Positions 47,201 to 62,300 of a stretch of 64,000 nt of DNA are shown here, piece by piece; position 1 is the stretch's first letter; each line of letters begins with the position of its first letter. The notes beneath the pieces are model-generated. The model searched no databases and had not been told where the DNA came from. It worked only from the letters and a program-made list of their open reading frames with translations. Made by a program: the position numbers and the translations under genes. Origin of the DNA: Hippophae tibetana (lineage: Eukaryota; Streptophyta; Magnoliopsida; Rosales; Elaeagnaceae); contig JAZDXN010000029.1 in assembly GCA_037013495.1 (NCBI GenBank), forward strand, positions 2,988,501 through 3,052,500, written 5' to 3'.

Positions 47201-49119
47201 ATATAAATTCATCACTTGATCCTAAATTCCATCATTTACATCACTTATCGAGGGTTTAAAGTTTTTATCACATATTTTACATTTTTGGTTTTATTCTATA
47301 GAGTTGTAATGAAGATGGATGAGCCGACCAAGTGTATGTTTAAAAATAAACTAATAACTAAGAATATAATACAAATAATTTCATTATCCAACTGAAGAAA
47401 TGAGAAAAGAAAAAGAAGAGGAGTGCTACTTTTTATTGTTTTCAATAACTTATTTGAGAAATCGCAGTTGTACCTTGAAACGGTCATAACTTTTGACTCG
47501 TGTGTAAAAACGACTATTATAGTATATCAAACCGAAGGTCTTATCGATATCCATAATCTTCGCTGACCTGGCTATATAAATTCATTACTTGATCCTAAAT
47601 TCAATAATTTACATCACTTATCGAGGGTATAAAGTTTTTATCACATATTTTACAGTTTTGGTTTTATTCTATAGAGTTGTAATGAAGATGGATGAGCCGA
47701 CCAAGTGTATGTTTAAAAATAAAATAATGAATAAGAATATAATACAAATAATTTCATAATCCAACTAAAGAAATGAGAAGCGAAAAAGAAGAGGAGTGCT
47801 ACTTTTTATTGTTTTCAATAACTTATTTGAGAAATCGTAGTTGTACCTTGAAACGGTAATAACTTTTGACTCGTGTGTAAAAACGACTATTATAGTATAT
47901 CAAACCGAAGGTTATATCGATATCCATAATCTTAGCTAACCTAGCTATATAAATTCATTACTTGATCCTAAATTCCATCATTTACATCACTTATCGAGGG
48001 TTTAAATTTTTTATCATATATTTTACATTTTTGGTTTTATTCTATAGAGTTGTAATGAAGATGGATGAGCCGACCAAGTGTACGTTTAAAAATAAACTAA
48101 TGACTAAGAATATAATACAATTAATTTCATGATACAATTAAAGAAATGAGAAGAGAAAAAGAAGAGGAGTGCTACTTTTTAATGTTTTCCATAACATATT
48201 TTAGAAATCGGAGTTGTACCTTGAAACGGTCATAACTTTTGACTCGTTTGTAAAAACGACTATAATAGTATATGAAACCGAAGGTCTTATCGATATCCAT
48301 AATCTTAGCTGACCTGGCTATATAAATTCATTACTTGATCCTAAATTCCATCATTTACATCACTTGTCGAGGGTTTAAAGTTTTTCTCACATATTTTACA
48401 TTTTTGGTTTTATTCTATAGAGTTGTAATGAAGATGGATGAGCCGACCAAGTGTATGTTTAAAAATAAACTAATGACTAAGAATATAATACAAATAATTT
48501 CATGATACAATTAAAGAAATGAGAAGAGAAAAAGAAGAGGAGTGCTACTTTTTAATGTTTTCCATAACATATTTTAGAAATCGGAGTTGTACCTTGAAAC
48601 GGTCATAACTTTTGACTCGTTTGTAAAAACGACTATAATAGTATATGAAACCGAAGGTCTTATCGATATCCATAATCTTAGCTGACCTGGCTATATAAAT
48701 TCATTACTTGATCCTAAATTCCATCATTTACATCACTTATCGAGGGTTTAAAGTTTTTATCACATATTTTACATTTTTGGTTTTATTCTATAGAATTGTA
48801 ATGAAGATGGTTGAGCCAACCAAGTGTATGTTTAAAAATAAACTAATGAATTAGAATATAATACAAATACTTTCATGATCCAACTAAAGAAATGAGAAGT
48901 GAAAAAGAAGAGGAGTTCCACTTTTTATTGTTTTCAATAACTTATTTGAGAAATCGCAGTTGTACCTTGAAGCGGTCATAACTTTTGACTCGTGTTTAAA
49001 AACGACTATTATAGTATATCAAACCGAAGGTCATATCGATATCCATAATCTTAGCTGACCTGGCTATATAAATTCATCACTTGATCCTAAATTCCATCAT
49101 TTACATCACTTATCGAGGG

Positions 49120-49740
49120 TTTAAAGTTTTTGTCACGTATTTTACATTTTTTGTTTCATTCAATAGAGTTGTAATGAAGATAGATGAGTCGACTAAGAGT
49201 ATGTTTAAAAATATTCTAATGAATCTTAATATAATACAAATAATTTCATGATCCAACAAAATAAATGAGAAGAGAAAAAGAAGAGGAGTGCTACTTTTTA
49301 AAGTTTTCCATAACATATTTGAGAAATCGGAGTTGTACCTTGAAACGGTCATAACTTTTGACTCGTGTGTAAAAACGACTATTATAGTATATCAAACCGA
49401 AGGTCGTATCAATATCCATAATCTTAGTTGACCAGGCTAGAGAAATTCATTACTTGATCCTAAATTCCATCATTTACATCACTTATCGAGGGGTTAAAGT
49501 TTTTGTCACATATTTTACATTTTTAGTTTTATTAAATAGAGTTGTAATGATGATATATGAGTCGACCAAGACTATGTTTAAAAATATTCTAATGAATCTT
49601 AATATAATACAAATAATTTCATGATCCAAGAAAAGAAATGAGAAGAAAAAAAGAAATGGAGTTCTACTTTTTAAAGTTTTCAAAAACATATTTGAGAAAT
49701 CGGAGTTATACCTTGAAACGGTCATAACTTTTGACTCGTG
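49120..49740. repeat. Most divergent satellite monomers in the window
   Basis: Two adjacent monomers, with starts near 49196 and 49569, carry AATATTCTAATGAATCTTAATA where others have AATAAACTAATGAATAAGAATA. They also have GAGTCGACTAAGAG or GAGTCGACCAAGAC at the junction and many scattered substitutions. Flanking monomers return to the common types within one repeat length. They could be relics of an older array that escaped homogenisation. Confidence 0.8.
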
Positions 49741-51139
49741 TGTAAAAACGACTATAATAGTATATGAAACCGAAGGTCTTATCGATATCCATAATCTTAG
49801 CTGACCTGGCTATATAAATTCATTACTTGATCCTAAATTCCATCATTTACATCACTTATCGAGGGTTTAAAGTTTTTATCACATATTTTACATTTTTGGT
49901 TTTATTCTATAGAGTTGTAATGAAGATGGTTGAGCCGACCAAGTGTATGTTTAAAAATAAACTAATGAATAAGAATATAATACAAATAATTTCATGATCC
50001 AACTAAAGAAATGAGAAGAGAAAAAGAAGAGGAGTGCTACTTTTTATTGTTTTCAAAAACTTATTTGGGGAATCGCAGTTGTACCTTGAAGCGGTCATAA
50101 CTTTTAACTCGTGTTTAAAAACGACTATTATAGTATATCAAACCGAAGGTCATATCGATATCCATAATCTTAGCTAACCTGGCTATATAAATTCATTACT
50201 TGATCCTAAATTCCATCATTTACATCACTTATCGAGGGTTTAAAGTTTTTATCACATATTTTACATTTTTGGTTTTATTCTATAGAGTTGTAATGAAGAT
50301 GGATGAGCCGACCAAGTGTATGTTTAAAAATAAACTAATGACTAAGAATATAATACATATAATTTCATGATACAATTAAAGAAATGAGAAGAGAAAAAGA
50401 AGAGGAGTGCTACTTTTTAATGTTTTCCATAACATATTTGAGAAATCGGAGTTGTACCTTGAAACGGTCATAACTTTTGACTCTTGTGTAAAAACGCCTA
50501 TAATAGTATATCAAACCGAAGGTCTTATCGATATCCATAATCTTAGCTGACCTGGCTATATAAATTCATTACTTGATCCAAAATTCCATCATTTACATCA
50601 CTTATCGAGGGTTTAATGTTTTTATCACATATTTTACATTTTTGGTTTTATTCTATAGAGTTGTAATGAAGGTAGATGAGCCGACCAAGTGTATGTTTAA
50701 AAATAAACTAATAACTAAGAATATAATACAAATAATTTCATGATCCAACTAAAGAAATGAGAAAAGAAAAAGAAGAGGAGTACTACTTTTTATTGTTTTC
50801 AATAACTTATTTGAGAAATCGCAGTTGTACCTTGAAACGGCCATAACTTTTGACTCGTGTGTAAAAACGATTATTATAGAATATCAAACCGAAGGTCCTA
50901 TCGATATCCATAATCTTAGCTGACCTGGCTATATAAATTCATTACTTGATCCTAAATTCCATCATTTACATCACTTATCGAGGGTTTAAAGTTTTTATCA
51001 CATATTTTACATTTTTGGTTTTATTCTATAGAGTTGTAATGAAGATGGATGAGCCGACCAAGTGTATGTTTAAAAATAAACTAATGACTAAGAATATAAT
51101 ACAAATAATTTCATGACACAATTAAAGAAATGAGAAGAG

Positions 51140-54100
51140 AAAAAGAAGAGGAGTGCTACTTTTTAATGTTTTCCATAACATATTTGAGAAATCAGAGTTG
51201 TACCATGAAACGGTCATAACTTTTGACTCGTGTGTAAAAACGACAATAATATTATATCAAACCGAAGCTCTTATCGATATCCATAATCTTAGATGACCTG
51301 GCTAAATTAATTCATTACTTGATCCTAAATTCCATCATTTACATCACTTATCGAGCGTTTAAAGTTTTTATCACATATTTTAAATTTTTGGTTTTATTGT
51401 ATAGAGTTGTAATGAAGATGGATGAGCCGACCAAGTGTATGTTTAAAAATAAACTAATGAATAAGAATATATTACAAATAATTTCATGATCCAACTAAAG
51501 AAATGAGAAGAGAAAAAGAAGAGGAGTGCTACTTTTTATTGTTTTCAATAACTTATTTGAGAAATCGGAGTTGTACCTTGAAACGGTCATAACTTTTGAC
51601 TCGTGTGTAAAAACGACTATTATAGTATATCAAACCGAAGGTCGTATCGATATCCATAATCTTAGTTGACCTGGCTATAGAAATTCATTACTTGATCCTA
51701 AATTCAATCATTTACATCACTTATCGAGGGTTTAAAGTTTTTGTCATGTATTTTACATTTTTGGTTTTATTCTATAGAGTTGTAATGAAGATGGATGAGC
51801 CGACCAAGTGTATGTTTAAAAATAAACTAATAACTAAGAATATAATACAAATAATTTCATGATCCAACTAAAGAAATGAGAAGAGAAAAAGAAGAGGAGT
51901 GCTACTTTTTATTGTTTTCAATAACTTATTTGAGAAATCGCAGTTGTACCTTGAAACGGTCATAACTTTTGACTCATGTGTAAAAACAACTATTATAGTA
52001 TATCAAACCGAAGGTCGTATCGATATCCATAATCTTAGTTGACCAGGCTAAAGAAATCCATTACTTGATCCTAAATTCCATCATTTACATCACTTATCGA
52101 GGGTTTAAAGTTTTTATCACATATTTTACATTTTTGGTTTTATTCTATAGAGTTGTAATGCAGATGGATGAGCCGACCAAGTGTATGTTTAAAAATAAAC
52201 TAATGACTAAGAATATAATACAAATAATTTCATGAAACAATTAAAGAAATGAGAAGAGAAAAAGAAGAGGAGTGCTACTTTTTAATGTTTTCCATAACAT
52301 ATTTTAGAAATTGCAGTTGTACCTTTAAAAGGTCATAACTTTTGACTCGTGTGTAAAAACGACTATTATAGTATATCAAACCGAAGGTCATATCGATATC
52401 CATAATCTTAGCTGACCTGGCTATATAAATTCATTACTTGATCCTAAATTCCATCATTTACATCACTTATCGAGGGTTTAAAGTTTTTATCACATATTTT
52501 ACATTTTTGGTTTTATTCTATAGAGTTGCAATGAAGATGGATGAGCCGACCAAGTGTATGTTTAAAAATAAAGTAATGACTAAGAATATAATACAAATAA
52601 TTTCATGACACAATTAAAGAAATGAGAAGAGAAAAAGAAGAGGAGTGCTACTTTTTAATGTTTTCCATAACATATTTGAGAAATTAGAGTTGTACCTTGA
52701 AACAGTCATAACTTTTGACTCATGTGTAAAAACGACAATAATAGTATATCAAACCGAAGCTCTTATCGATATCCATAATCTTAGATGACCTGGCTATATT
52801 AAATCATTACTTGATCCTAAATTCCATTATTTATATCACTTATCGAGCGTTTAAAGTTTTTATCACATATTTTACATTTTTGGTTTTATTCTATAGAGTT
52901 GTAATGAAGATGGTTGAGCCGACCAAGTGTATGTTTAAAAATAAACTAATGAATAAGAATATATTACAAATAATTTCATGATCCAACTAAAGAAATGAGA
53001 AGAGAAAAAGAAGAGGAGTGCTACTTTTTATTGTTTTCAAAAACTTATTTGGGGAATCGCAGTTGTACCTTGAAGCGGTCATAACTTTTGACTCGTTTGT
53101 AAAAACGACTATAATAGTATATGAAACCGAAGGTCTTATCGATATCCATAATCTTCGCTGACCTGGCTATATAAATTCATTACTTGATCCTGAATTCAAT
53201 AATTTACATCACTTATCGAGGGTATAAAGTTTTTATCACATATTTTACATTTTTGGTTTTATTCTATAGAGTTGTAATGAAGATGGATGAGCCGACCAAG
53301 TGTATGTTTAAAAATAAACTAATGAATAAGAATATAATACAAATAATTTCATGATCCAACTAAAGAAATGAGAAGCGAAAAAGAAGAGGAGTGCTACTTT
53401 TTATTGTTTTCAATAACTTATTTGAGAAATCGCAGTTGTACCTTGAAACGGTAATAACTTTTGACTCGTGTGTAATAACGACTATTATAGTATATCAAAC
53501 CGAAGGTTATATCGATATCCATAATCTTAGCTAACCTAGCTATATAAATTCATTTCTTGATCCTAAATTCCATCATTTACATCACTTATCGAGGGTTTAA
53601 ATTTTTTATCATATATTTTACATTTTTGGTTTTATTCTATAGAGTTGTAATGAAGATGGATGAGCCGACCAAGTGTATGTTTAAAAATAAACTAATGAAT
53701 AAGAATATAATAGAAATAATTTCATGATCCAACTAAAGAAATGAGAAGAGAAAAAGAAGAGGAGTGCTACTTTTTAATGTTTTCCATAACATATTTGAGA
53801 AATCAGAGTTGTACCATGAAACGGTCATAACTTTTGACTCGTGTGTAAAAACGACAATAATATTATATCAAACCGAAGCTCTTATCGATATCCATAATCT
53901 TAGATGACCTGGCTAAATTAATTCATTACTTGATCCTAAATTCCATCATTTACATCACTTATCGAGCGTTTAAAGTTTTTATCACATATTTTAAATTTTT
54001 GGTTTTATTGTATAGAGTTGTAATGAAGATGGATGAGCCGACCAAGTGTATGTTTAAAAATAAACTAATGAATAAGAATATATTACAAATAATTTCATGA

Positions 54101-56361
54101 TCCAACTAAAGAAATGAGAAGAGAAAAAGAAGAGGAGTGCTACTTTTTATTGTTTTCAATAACTTATTTGAGAAATCGGAGTTGTACCTTGAAACGGTCA
54201 TAACTTTTGACTCGTGTGTAAAAACGACTATTATAGTATATCAAACCGAAGGTCGTATCGATATCCATAATCTTAGTTGACCTGGCTATAGAAATTCATT
54301 ACTTGATCCTAAATTCAATCATTTACATCACTTATCGAGGGTTTAAAGTTTTTGTCATGTATTTTACATTTTTGGTTTTATTCTATAGAGTTGTAATGAA
54401 GATGGATGAGCCGACCAAGTGTATGTTTAAAAATAAACTAATAACTAAGAATATAATACAAATAATTTCATGATCCAACTAAAGAAATGAGAAGAGAAAA
54501 AGAAGAGGAGTGCTACTTTTTATTGTTTTCAATAACTTATTTGAGAAATCGCAGTTGTACCTTGAAACGGTCATAACTTTTGACTCATGTGTAAAAACAA
54601 CTATTATAGTATATCAAACCGAAGGTCGTATCGATATCCATAATCTTAGTTGACCAGGCTAAAGAAATCCATTACTTGATCCTAAATTCCATCATTTACA
54701 TCACTTATCGAGGGTTTAAAGTTTTTATCACATATTTTACATTTTTGGTTTTATTCTATAGAGTTGTAATGCAGATGGATGAGCCGACCAAGTGTATGTT
54801 TAAAAATAAACTAATGACTAAGAATATAATACAAATAATTTCATGAAACAATTAAAGAAATGAGAAGAGAAAAAGAAGAGGAGTGCTACTTTTTAATGTT
54901 TTCCATAACATATTTTAGAAATTGCAGTTGTACCTTTAAAAGGTCATAACTTTTGACTCGTGTGTAAAAACGACTATTATAGTATATCAAACCGAAGGTC
55001 ATATCGATATCCATAATCTTAGCTGACCTGGCTATATAAATTCATTACTTGATCCTAAATTCCATCATTTACATCACTTATCGAGGGTTTAAAGTTTTTA
55101 TCACATATTTTACATTTTTGGTTTTATTCTATAGAGTTGCAATGAAGATGGATGAGCCGACCAAGTGTATGTTTAAAAATAAAGTAATGACTAAGAATAT
55201 AATACAAATAATTTCATGACACAATTAAAGAAATGAGAAGAGAAAAAGAAGAGGAGTGCTACTTTTTAATGTTTTCCATAACATATTTGAGAAATTAGAG
55301 TTGTACCTTGAAACAGTCATAACTTTTGACTCATGTGTAAAAACGACAATAATAGTATATCAAACCGAAGCTCTTATCGATATCCATAATCTTAGATGAC
55401 CTGGCTATATTAAATCATTACTTGATCCTAAATTCCATTATTTATATCACTTATCGAGCGTTTAAAGTTTTTATCACATATTTTACATTTTTGGTTTTAT
55501 TCTATAGAGTTGTAATGAAGATGGTTGAGCCGACCAAGTGTATGTTTAAAAATAAACTAATGAATAAGAATATATTACAAATAATTTCATGATCCAACTA
55601 AAGAAATGAGAAGAGAAAAAGAAGAGGAGTGCTACTTTTTATTGTTTTCAAAAACTTATTTGGGGAATCGCAGTTGTACCTTGAAGCGGTCATAACTTTT
55701 GACTCGTTTGTAAAAACGACTATAATAGTATATGAAACCGAAGGTCTTATCGATATCCATAATCTTCGCTGACCTGGCTATATAAATTCATTACTTGATC
55801 CTGAATTCAATAATTTACATCACTTATCGAGGGTATAAAGTTTTTATCACATATTTTACATTTTTGGTTTTATTCTATAGAGTTGTAATGAAGATGGATG
55901 AGCCGACCAAGTGTATGTTTAAAAATAAACTAATGAATAAGAATATAATACAAATAATTTCATGATCCAACTAAAGAAATGAGAAGCGAAAAAGAAGAGG
56001 AGTGCTACTTTTTATTGTTTTCAATAACTTATTTGAGAAATCGCAGTTGTACCTTGAAACGGTAATAACTTTTGACTCGTGTGTAATAACGACTATTATA
56101 GTATATCAAACCGAAGGTTATATCGATATCCATAATCTTAGCTAACCTAGCTATATAAATTCATTTCTTGATCCTAAATTCCATCATTTACATCACTTAT
56201 CGAGGGTTTAAATTTTTTATCATATATTTTACATTTTTGGTTTTATTCTATAGAGTTGTAATGAAGATGGATGAGCCGACCAAGTGTATGTTTAAAAATA
56301 AACTAATGAATAAGAATATAATAGAAATAATTTCATGATCCAACTAAAGAAATGAGAAGAG
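51140..56361. repeat. Tandem duplication of a 7-monomer (2611-bp) unit
   Basis: Unit 1 covers about 51140-53750 and unit 2 about 53751-56361. Marks at equal spacing include AAATCAGAGTTGTACCATG (51190, 53801), ACGACAATAATATTATATC, TTGACCAGGCTAAAGAAATCC, AAATTGCAGTTGTACCTTTAAAAGG and TTTGGGGAATCGCAG. The copies look nearly identical. The junction lies within the purine-rich tract and ACTTTTTA region of the monomer starting at 53672. Confidence 0.9.
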
Positions 56362-59300
56362 AAAAGAAGAGGAGTGCTACTTTTTATTGTTTTCAATAAC
56401 ATATTTTAGAAATCGGAGTTATACCTTGAAACGGTAATAACTTTTGACTCGTATGTAATAACGACTATTATAGTATATCAAACCGAAGGTTATATCGATA
56501 TCCATAATCTTAGCTAACCTAGCTATATAAATTCATTACTTGATCCTAAATTCCATCATTTACATCACTTATCGAGGGTTTAAATTTTTTAACACATATT
56601 TTACATTTTTGGTTTTATTCTATAGAGTTGTAATGAAGATGGATGAACCGACCAAGTGTATGTTTAAAAATAAACTAATGACTAAGAATATAATACAAAT
56701 AATTTCATGATACAATTAAAGAAATGAGAAGAGAAAAAGAAGAGGAGTGCTACTTTTTAATGTTTTCCATAACAAATTTTAGAAATCGGAGTTGTACCTT
56801 GAAACGGTCATAACTTTTGACTCGTTTGTAAAAACGACTATAATAGTATATGAAACCGAAGGTCTTATCGATATCCATAATCTTAGCTGACCTGGCTATA
56901 TAAATTCATTACTTGATCCTAAATTCCATCATTTACATCACTTATCGAGGGTTTAAAGTTTTTATCACATATTTTACATTTTTGGTTTTATTCTATAGAT
57001 TGTAATGAAGATGGTTGAGCCGACCAAGTGTATGTTTAAAAATAAACTAATGAATAAGAATATAATACAAATAATTTCATGATCCAACTAAAGAAATGAG
57101 AAGTGAAAAAGAAGAGGAGTGCTACTTTTTATTGTTTTCAATAACTTATTTGAGAAATCACAGTTGTACCTTGAATCGGTAATAACTTTTGACTCGTGTT
57201 TAAAAACCACTATTATAGTATATCAAACCGAAGGTCATATCGATATCCATAATCTTAGCTAACCTGGCTATATAAATTCATCACTTGATCCTAAATTCCA
57301 TCATTTACATCACTTATCGAGGGTTTAAAGTTTTTATCACATATTTTACATTTTTGGTTTTATTTTATAGAGTTGTAATGAAGATGGATGAGCCGACCAA
57401 GTGTATGTTTAAAAATAAACTGATGAATAAGAATATAATACAAATAATTTCATGATCCAACTAAAGAAATGAGAAGCGAAAAAGAAGAGGAGTGCTACTT
57501 TTTATTGTTTTCAATAACTTATTTGAGAAATCGCAGTTGTACCTTGAAACGGTCATAACTTTTGACTCGTGTGTAAAAACGACTATTATAGTATATCAAA
57601 CCGAAGGTTATATCGATATCCATAATCTTAGCTAACCTAGCTATCTAAATTCATTACTTGATCTTAAATTCCATCATTTACATCACTTATCGAGGGTTTA
57701 AATTTTTTATCACATATTTTACATTTTTGGTTTTATTCTACAGAGTTGTAATGAAGATGGATGAACCGACCAAGTGTATGTTTAAAAATAAACTAATGAC
57801 AAAGAATATAAAACAAATAATTTCATGATACAATTAAAGAAATGAGAAGAGAAAAAGAAGAGGAGTGCTACTTTTTAATGTTTTCCATAACATATTTTAG
57901 AAATCGGAGTTGTACCTTGAAACGGTCATAACTTTTGACTCGTTTGTAAAAACGACTATAATAGTATATGAAACCGAAGGTCTTATCGATATCCATAATC
58001 TTAGCTGACCTGGCTATATAAATTCATTACTTGATCCTAAATTCCATCATTTACATCACTTATCGAGGGTTTAAAGTTTTTATCACATATTTTACATTTT
58101 TGGTTTTATTCTATAGAATTGTAATGAAGATGGTTGAGCCGACCAAGTGTATGTTTAAAAATAAACTAATGAATAAGAATATAATACAAATAATTTCATG
58201 ATCCAACTAAAGAAATGAGAAAAGAAAAAGAAGAGGAGTGCTACTTTTTATTGTTTTCAATAACTTATTTGAGAAATCGCAGTTGTACCTTGAAGCGGTC
58301 ATAACTTTTGACTCGTGTTTAAAAACGACTATTATAGTATATCAAACCGAAGGTCATATCCATATCCATAATCTTAGCTAACCTGGCTACATAAATTCAT
58401 CACTTGATCCTAAATTCCACCATTTACATCACTTATCGAGGGTTTAAAGTTTATATTACATATTTTACATTTTTGGTTTTATTCTATAGAGTTGTAATGA
58501 AGATGGATGAGCCGACCAAGTGTATGTTTAAAAATAAACTAATGACTAAGAATATAATAAATATAATTTCATGATACAATTAAAGAAATGAGAAGAGAAA
58601 AAGAAGAGGAGTGCTACTTTTTAATGTTTTCCATAACATATTTGAGAAATCGGAGTTGTACCTTGAAACGGTCATAACTTTTGACTCGTTTGTAAAAACG
58701 ACTATAATAGTATATGAAACCGAAGGTCTTATCGATATCCATAATCTTAGCTGACCTGGCTATATAAATTCATTACTTGATCCTAAATTCCATCATTTAC
58801 ATCACTTATCGAGGGTTTAAAGTTTTTATCACATATTTTACATTTTTGGTTTTATTCTATAGAGTTGTAATGATGATGGTTGAGCCGACCAAGTGTATGT
58901 TTAAAAATAAACTAATGAATAAGAATATAATACAAATAATTTCATGATCCAACTAAATAAATGAGAAGTGAAAAGGAAGAGGAGTGCTACTTTTTATTGT
59001 TTTCAATAACTTATTTGAGAAATCACAGTTGTACCTTGAATCGGTAATAACTTTTGACTCGTGTTTAAAAACCACTATTATAGTATATCAAACCGAAGGT
59101 CATATCGATATCCATAATCTTAGCTAACCTGGCTATATAAATTCATCACTTGATCCTAAATTCCATCATTTACATCACTTATCGAGGGTTTAAAGTTTTT
59201 ATCACATATTTTACATTTTTGGTTTTATTTTATAGAGTTGTAATGAAGATGGATGAGCCGACCAAGTGTATGTTTAAAAATAAACTGATGAATAAGAATA

Positions 59301-62300
59301 TAATACAAATAATTTCATGATCCAACTAAAGAAATGAGAAGCGAAAAAGAAGAGGAGTGCTACTTTTTATTGTTTTCAATAACTTATTTGAGAAATCGCA
59401 GTTGTACCTTGAAACGGTCATAACTTTTGACTCGTGTGAAAAAACGACTATTATAGTATATCAAACCGAAGGTTATATCGATATCCATAATCTTAGCTAA
59501 CCTAGCTATATAAATTCATTACTTGATCCTAAATTCCATCATTTACATCACTTATCGAGGGTTTAAATTTTTTATCACATATTTTACATTTTTGGTTTTA
59601 TTCTATAGAGTTGTAATGAAGATGGATGAACCGACCAAGTGTATGTTTAAAAATAAACTAATGACTAAGAATATAAAACAAATAATTTCATGATACAATT
59701 AAAGAAATGAGAAGAGAAAAAGAAGAGGAGTGCTACTTTTTAATGTTTTCCATAACATATTTTAGAAATCGGAGTTGTACCTTGAAACGGTCATAACTTT
59801 TGACTCGTTTGTAAAAACGACTATAATAGTATATGAAACCGAAGGTCTTATCGATATCCATAATCTTAGCTGACCTGGCTATATAAATTCATTACTTGAT
59901 CCTAAATTCCATCATTTACATCACTTATCGAGGGTTTAAAGTTTTTATCACATATTTTACATTTTTGGTTTTATTCTATAGAATTGTAATGAAGATGGTT
60001 GAGCCGACCAAGTGTATGTTTAAAAATAAACTAATGAATAAGAATATAATACAAATAATTTCATGATCCAACTAAAGAAATGAGAAAAGAAAAAGAAGAG
60101 GAGTGCTACTTTTTATTGTTTTCAATAACTTATTTGAGAAATCGCAGTTGTACCTTGAAGCGGTCATAACTTTTGACTCGTGTTTAAAAACGACTATTAT
60201 AGTATATCAAACCGAAGGTCATATCCATATCCATAATCTTAGCTAACCTGGCTACATAAATTCATCACTTGATCCTAAATTCCACCATTTACATCACTTA
60301 TCGAGGGTTTAAAGTTTATATTACATATTTTACATTTTTGGTTTTATTCTATAGAGTTGTAATGAAGATGGATGAGCCGACCAAGTGTATGTTTAAAAAT
60401 AAACTAATGACTAAGAATATAATAAATATAATTTCATGATACAATTAAAGAAATGAGAAGAGAAAAAGAAGAGGAGTGCTACTTTTTAATGTTTTCCATA
60501 ACATATTTGAGAAATCGGAGTTGTACCTTGAAACGGTCATAACTTTTGACTCGTTTGTAAAAACGACTATAATAGTATATGAAACCGAAGGTCTTATCGA
60601 TATCCATAATCTTAGCTGACCTGGCTATATAAATTCATTACTTGATCCTAAATTCCATCATTTACATCACTTATCGAGGGTTTAAAGTTTTTATCACATA
60701 TTTTACATTTTTGGTTTTATTCTATAGAGTTGTAATGATGACGGTTGAGCCGACCAAGTGTATGTTTAAAAATAAACTAATGAATAAGAATATAATACAA
60801 ATAATTTCATGATCCAACTAAATAAATGAGAAGTGAAAAGGAAGAGGAGTGCTACTTTTTATTGTTTTCAATAACTTATTTGAGAAATCACAGTTGTACC
60901 TTGAATCGGTAATAACTTTTGACTCGTGTTTAAAAACCACTATTATAGTATATCAAACCGAAGGTCATATCGATATCCATAATCTTAGCTAACCTGGCTA
61001 TATAAATTCATCACTTGATCCTAAATTCCATCATTTACATCACTTATCGAGGGTTTAAAGTTTTTATCACATATTTTACATTTTTGGTTTTATTTTATAG
61101 AGTTGTAATGAAGATGGATGAGCCGACCAAGTGTATGTTTAAAAATAAACTGATGAATAAGAATATAATACAAATAATTTCATGATCCAACTAAAGAAAT
61201 GAGAAGCGAAAAAGAAGAGGAGTGCTACTTTTTATTGTTTTCAATAACTTATTTGAGAAATCGCAGTTGTACCTTGAAACGGTCATAACTTTTGACTCGT
61301 GTGAAAAAACGACTATTATAGTATATCAAACCGAAGGTTATATCGATATCCATAATCTTAGCTAACCTAGCTATATAAATTCATTACTTGATCCTAAATT
61401 CCATCATTTACATCACTTATCGAGGGTTTAAATTTTTTATCACATATTTTACATTTTTGGTTTTATTCTATAGAGTTGTAATGAAGATGGATGAACCGAC
61501 CAAGTGTATGTTTAAAAATAAACTAATGACTAAGAATATAAAACAAATAATTTCATGATACAATTAAAGAAATGAGAAGAGAAAAAGAAGAGGAGTGCTA
61601 CTTTTTAATGTTTTCCATAACATATTTTAGAAATCGGAGTTGTACCTTGAAACGGTCATAACTTTTGACTCGTTTGTAAAAACGACTATAATAGTATATG
61701 AAACCGAAGGTCTTATCGATATCCATAATCTTAGCTGACCTGGCTATATAAATTCATTACTTGATCCTAAATTCCATCATTTACATCACTTATCGAGGGT
61801 TTAAAGTTTTTATCACATATTTTACATTTTTGGTTTTATTCTATAGAATTGTAATGAAGATGGTTGAGCCGACCAAGTGTATGTTTAAAAATAAACTAAT
61901 GAATAAGAATATAATACAAATAATTTCATGATCCAACTAAAGAAATGAGAAAAGAAAAAGAAGAGGAGTGCTACTTTTTATTGTTTTCAATAACTTATTT
62001 GAGAAATCGCAGTTGTACCTTGAAGCGGTCATAACTTTTGACTCGTGTTTAAAAACGACTATTAGAGTATATCAAACCGAAGGTCATATCCATATCCATA
62101 ATCTTAGCTAACCTGGCTACATAAATTCATCACTTGATCCTAAATTCCATCATTTACATCACTTATCGAGGGTTTAAAGTTTATATTACATATTTTACAT
62201 TTTTGGTTTTATTCTATAGAGTTGTAATGAAGATGGATGAGCCGACCAAGTGTATGTTTAAAAATAAACTAATAACTAAGAATATAATACAAATAATTTC

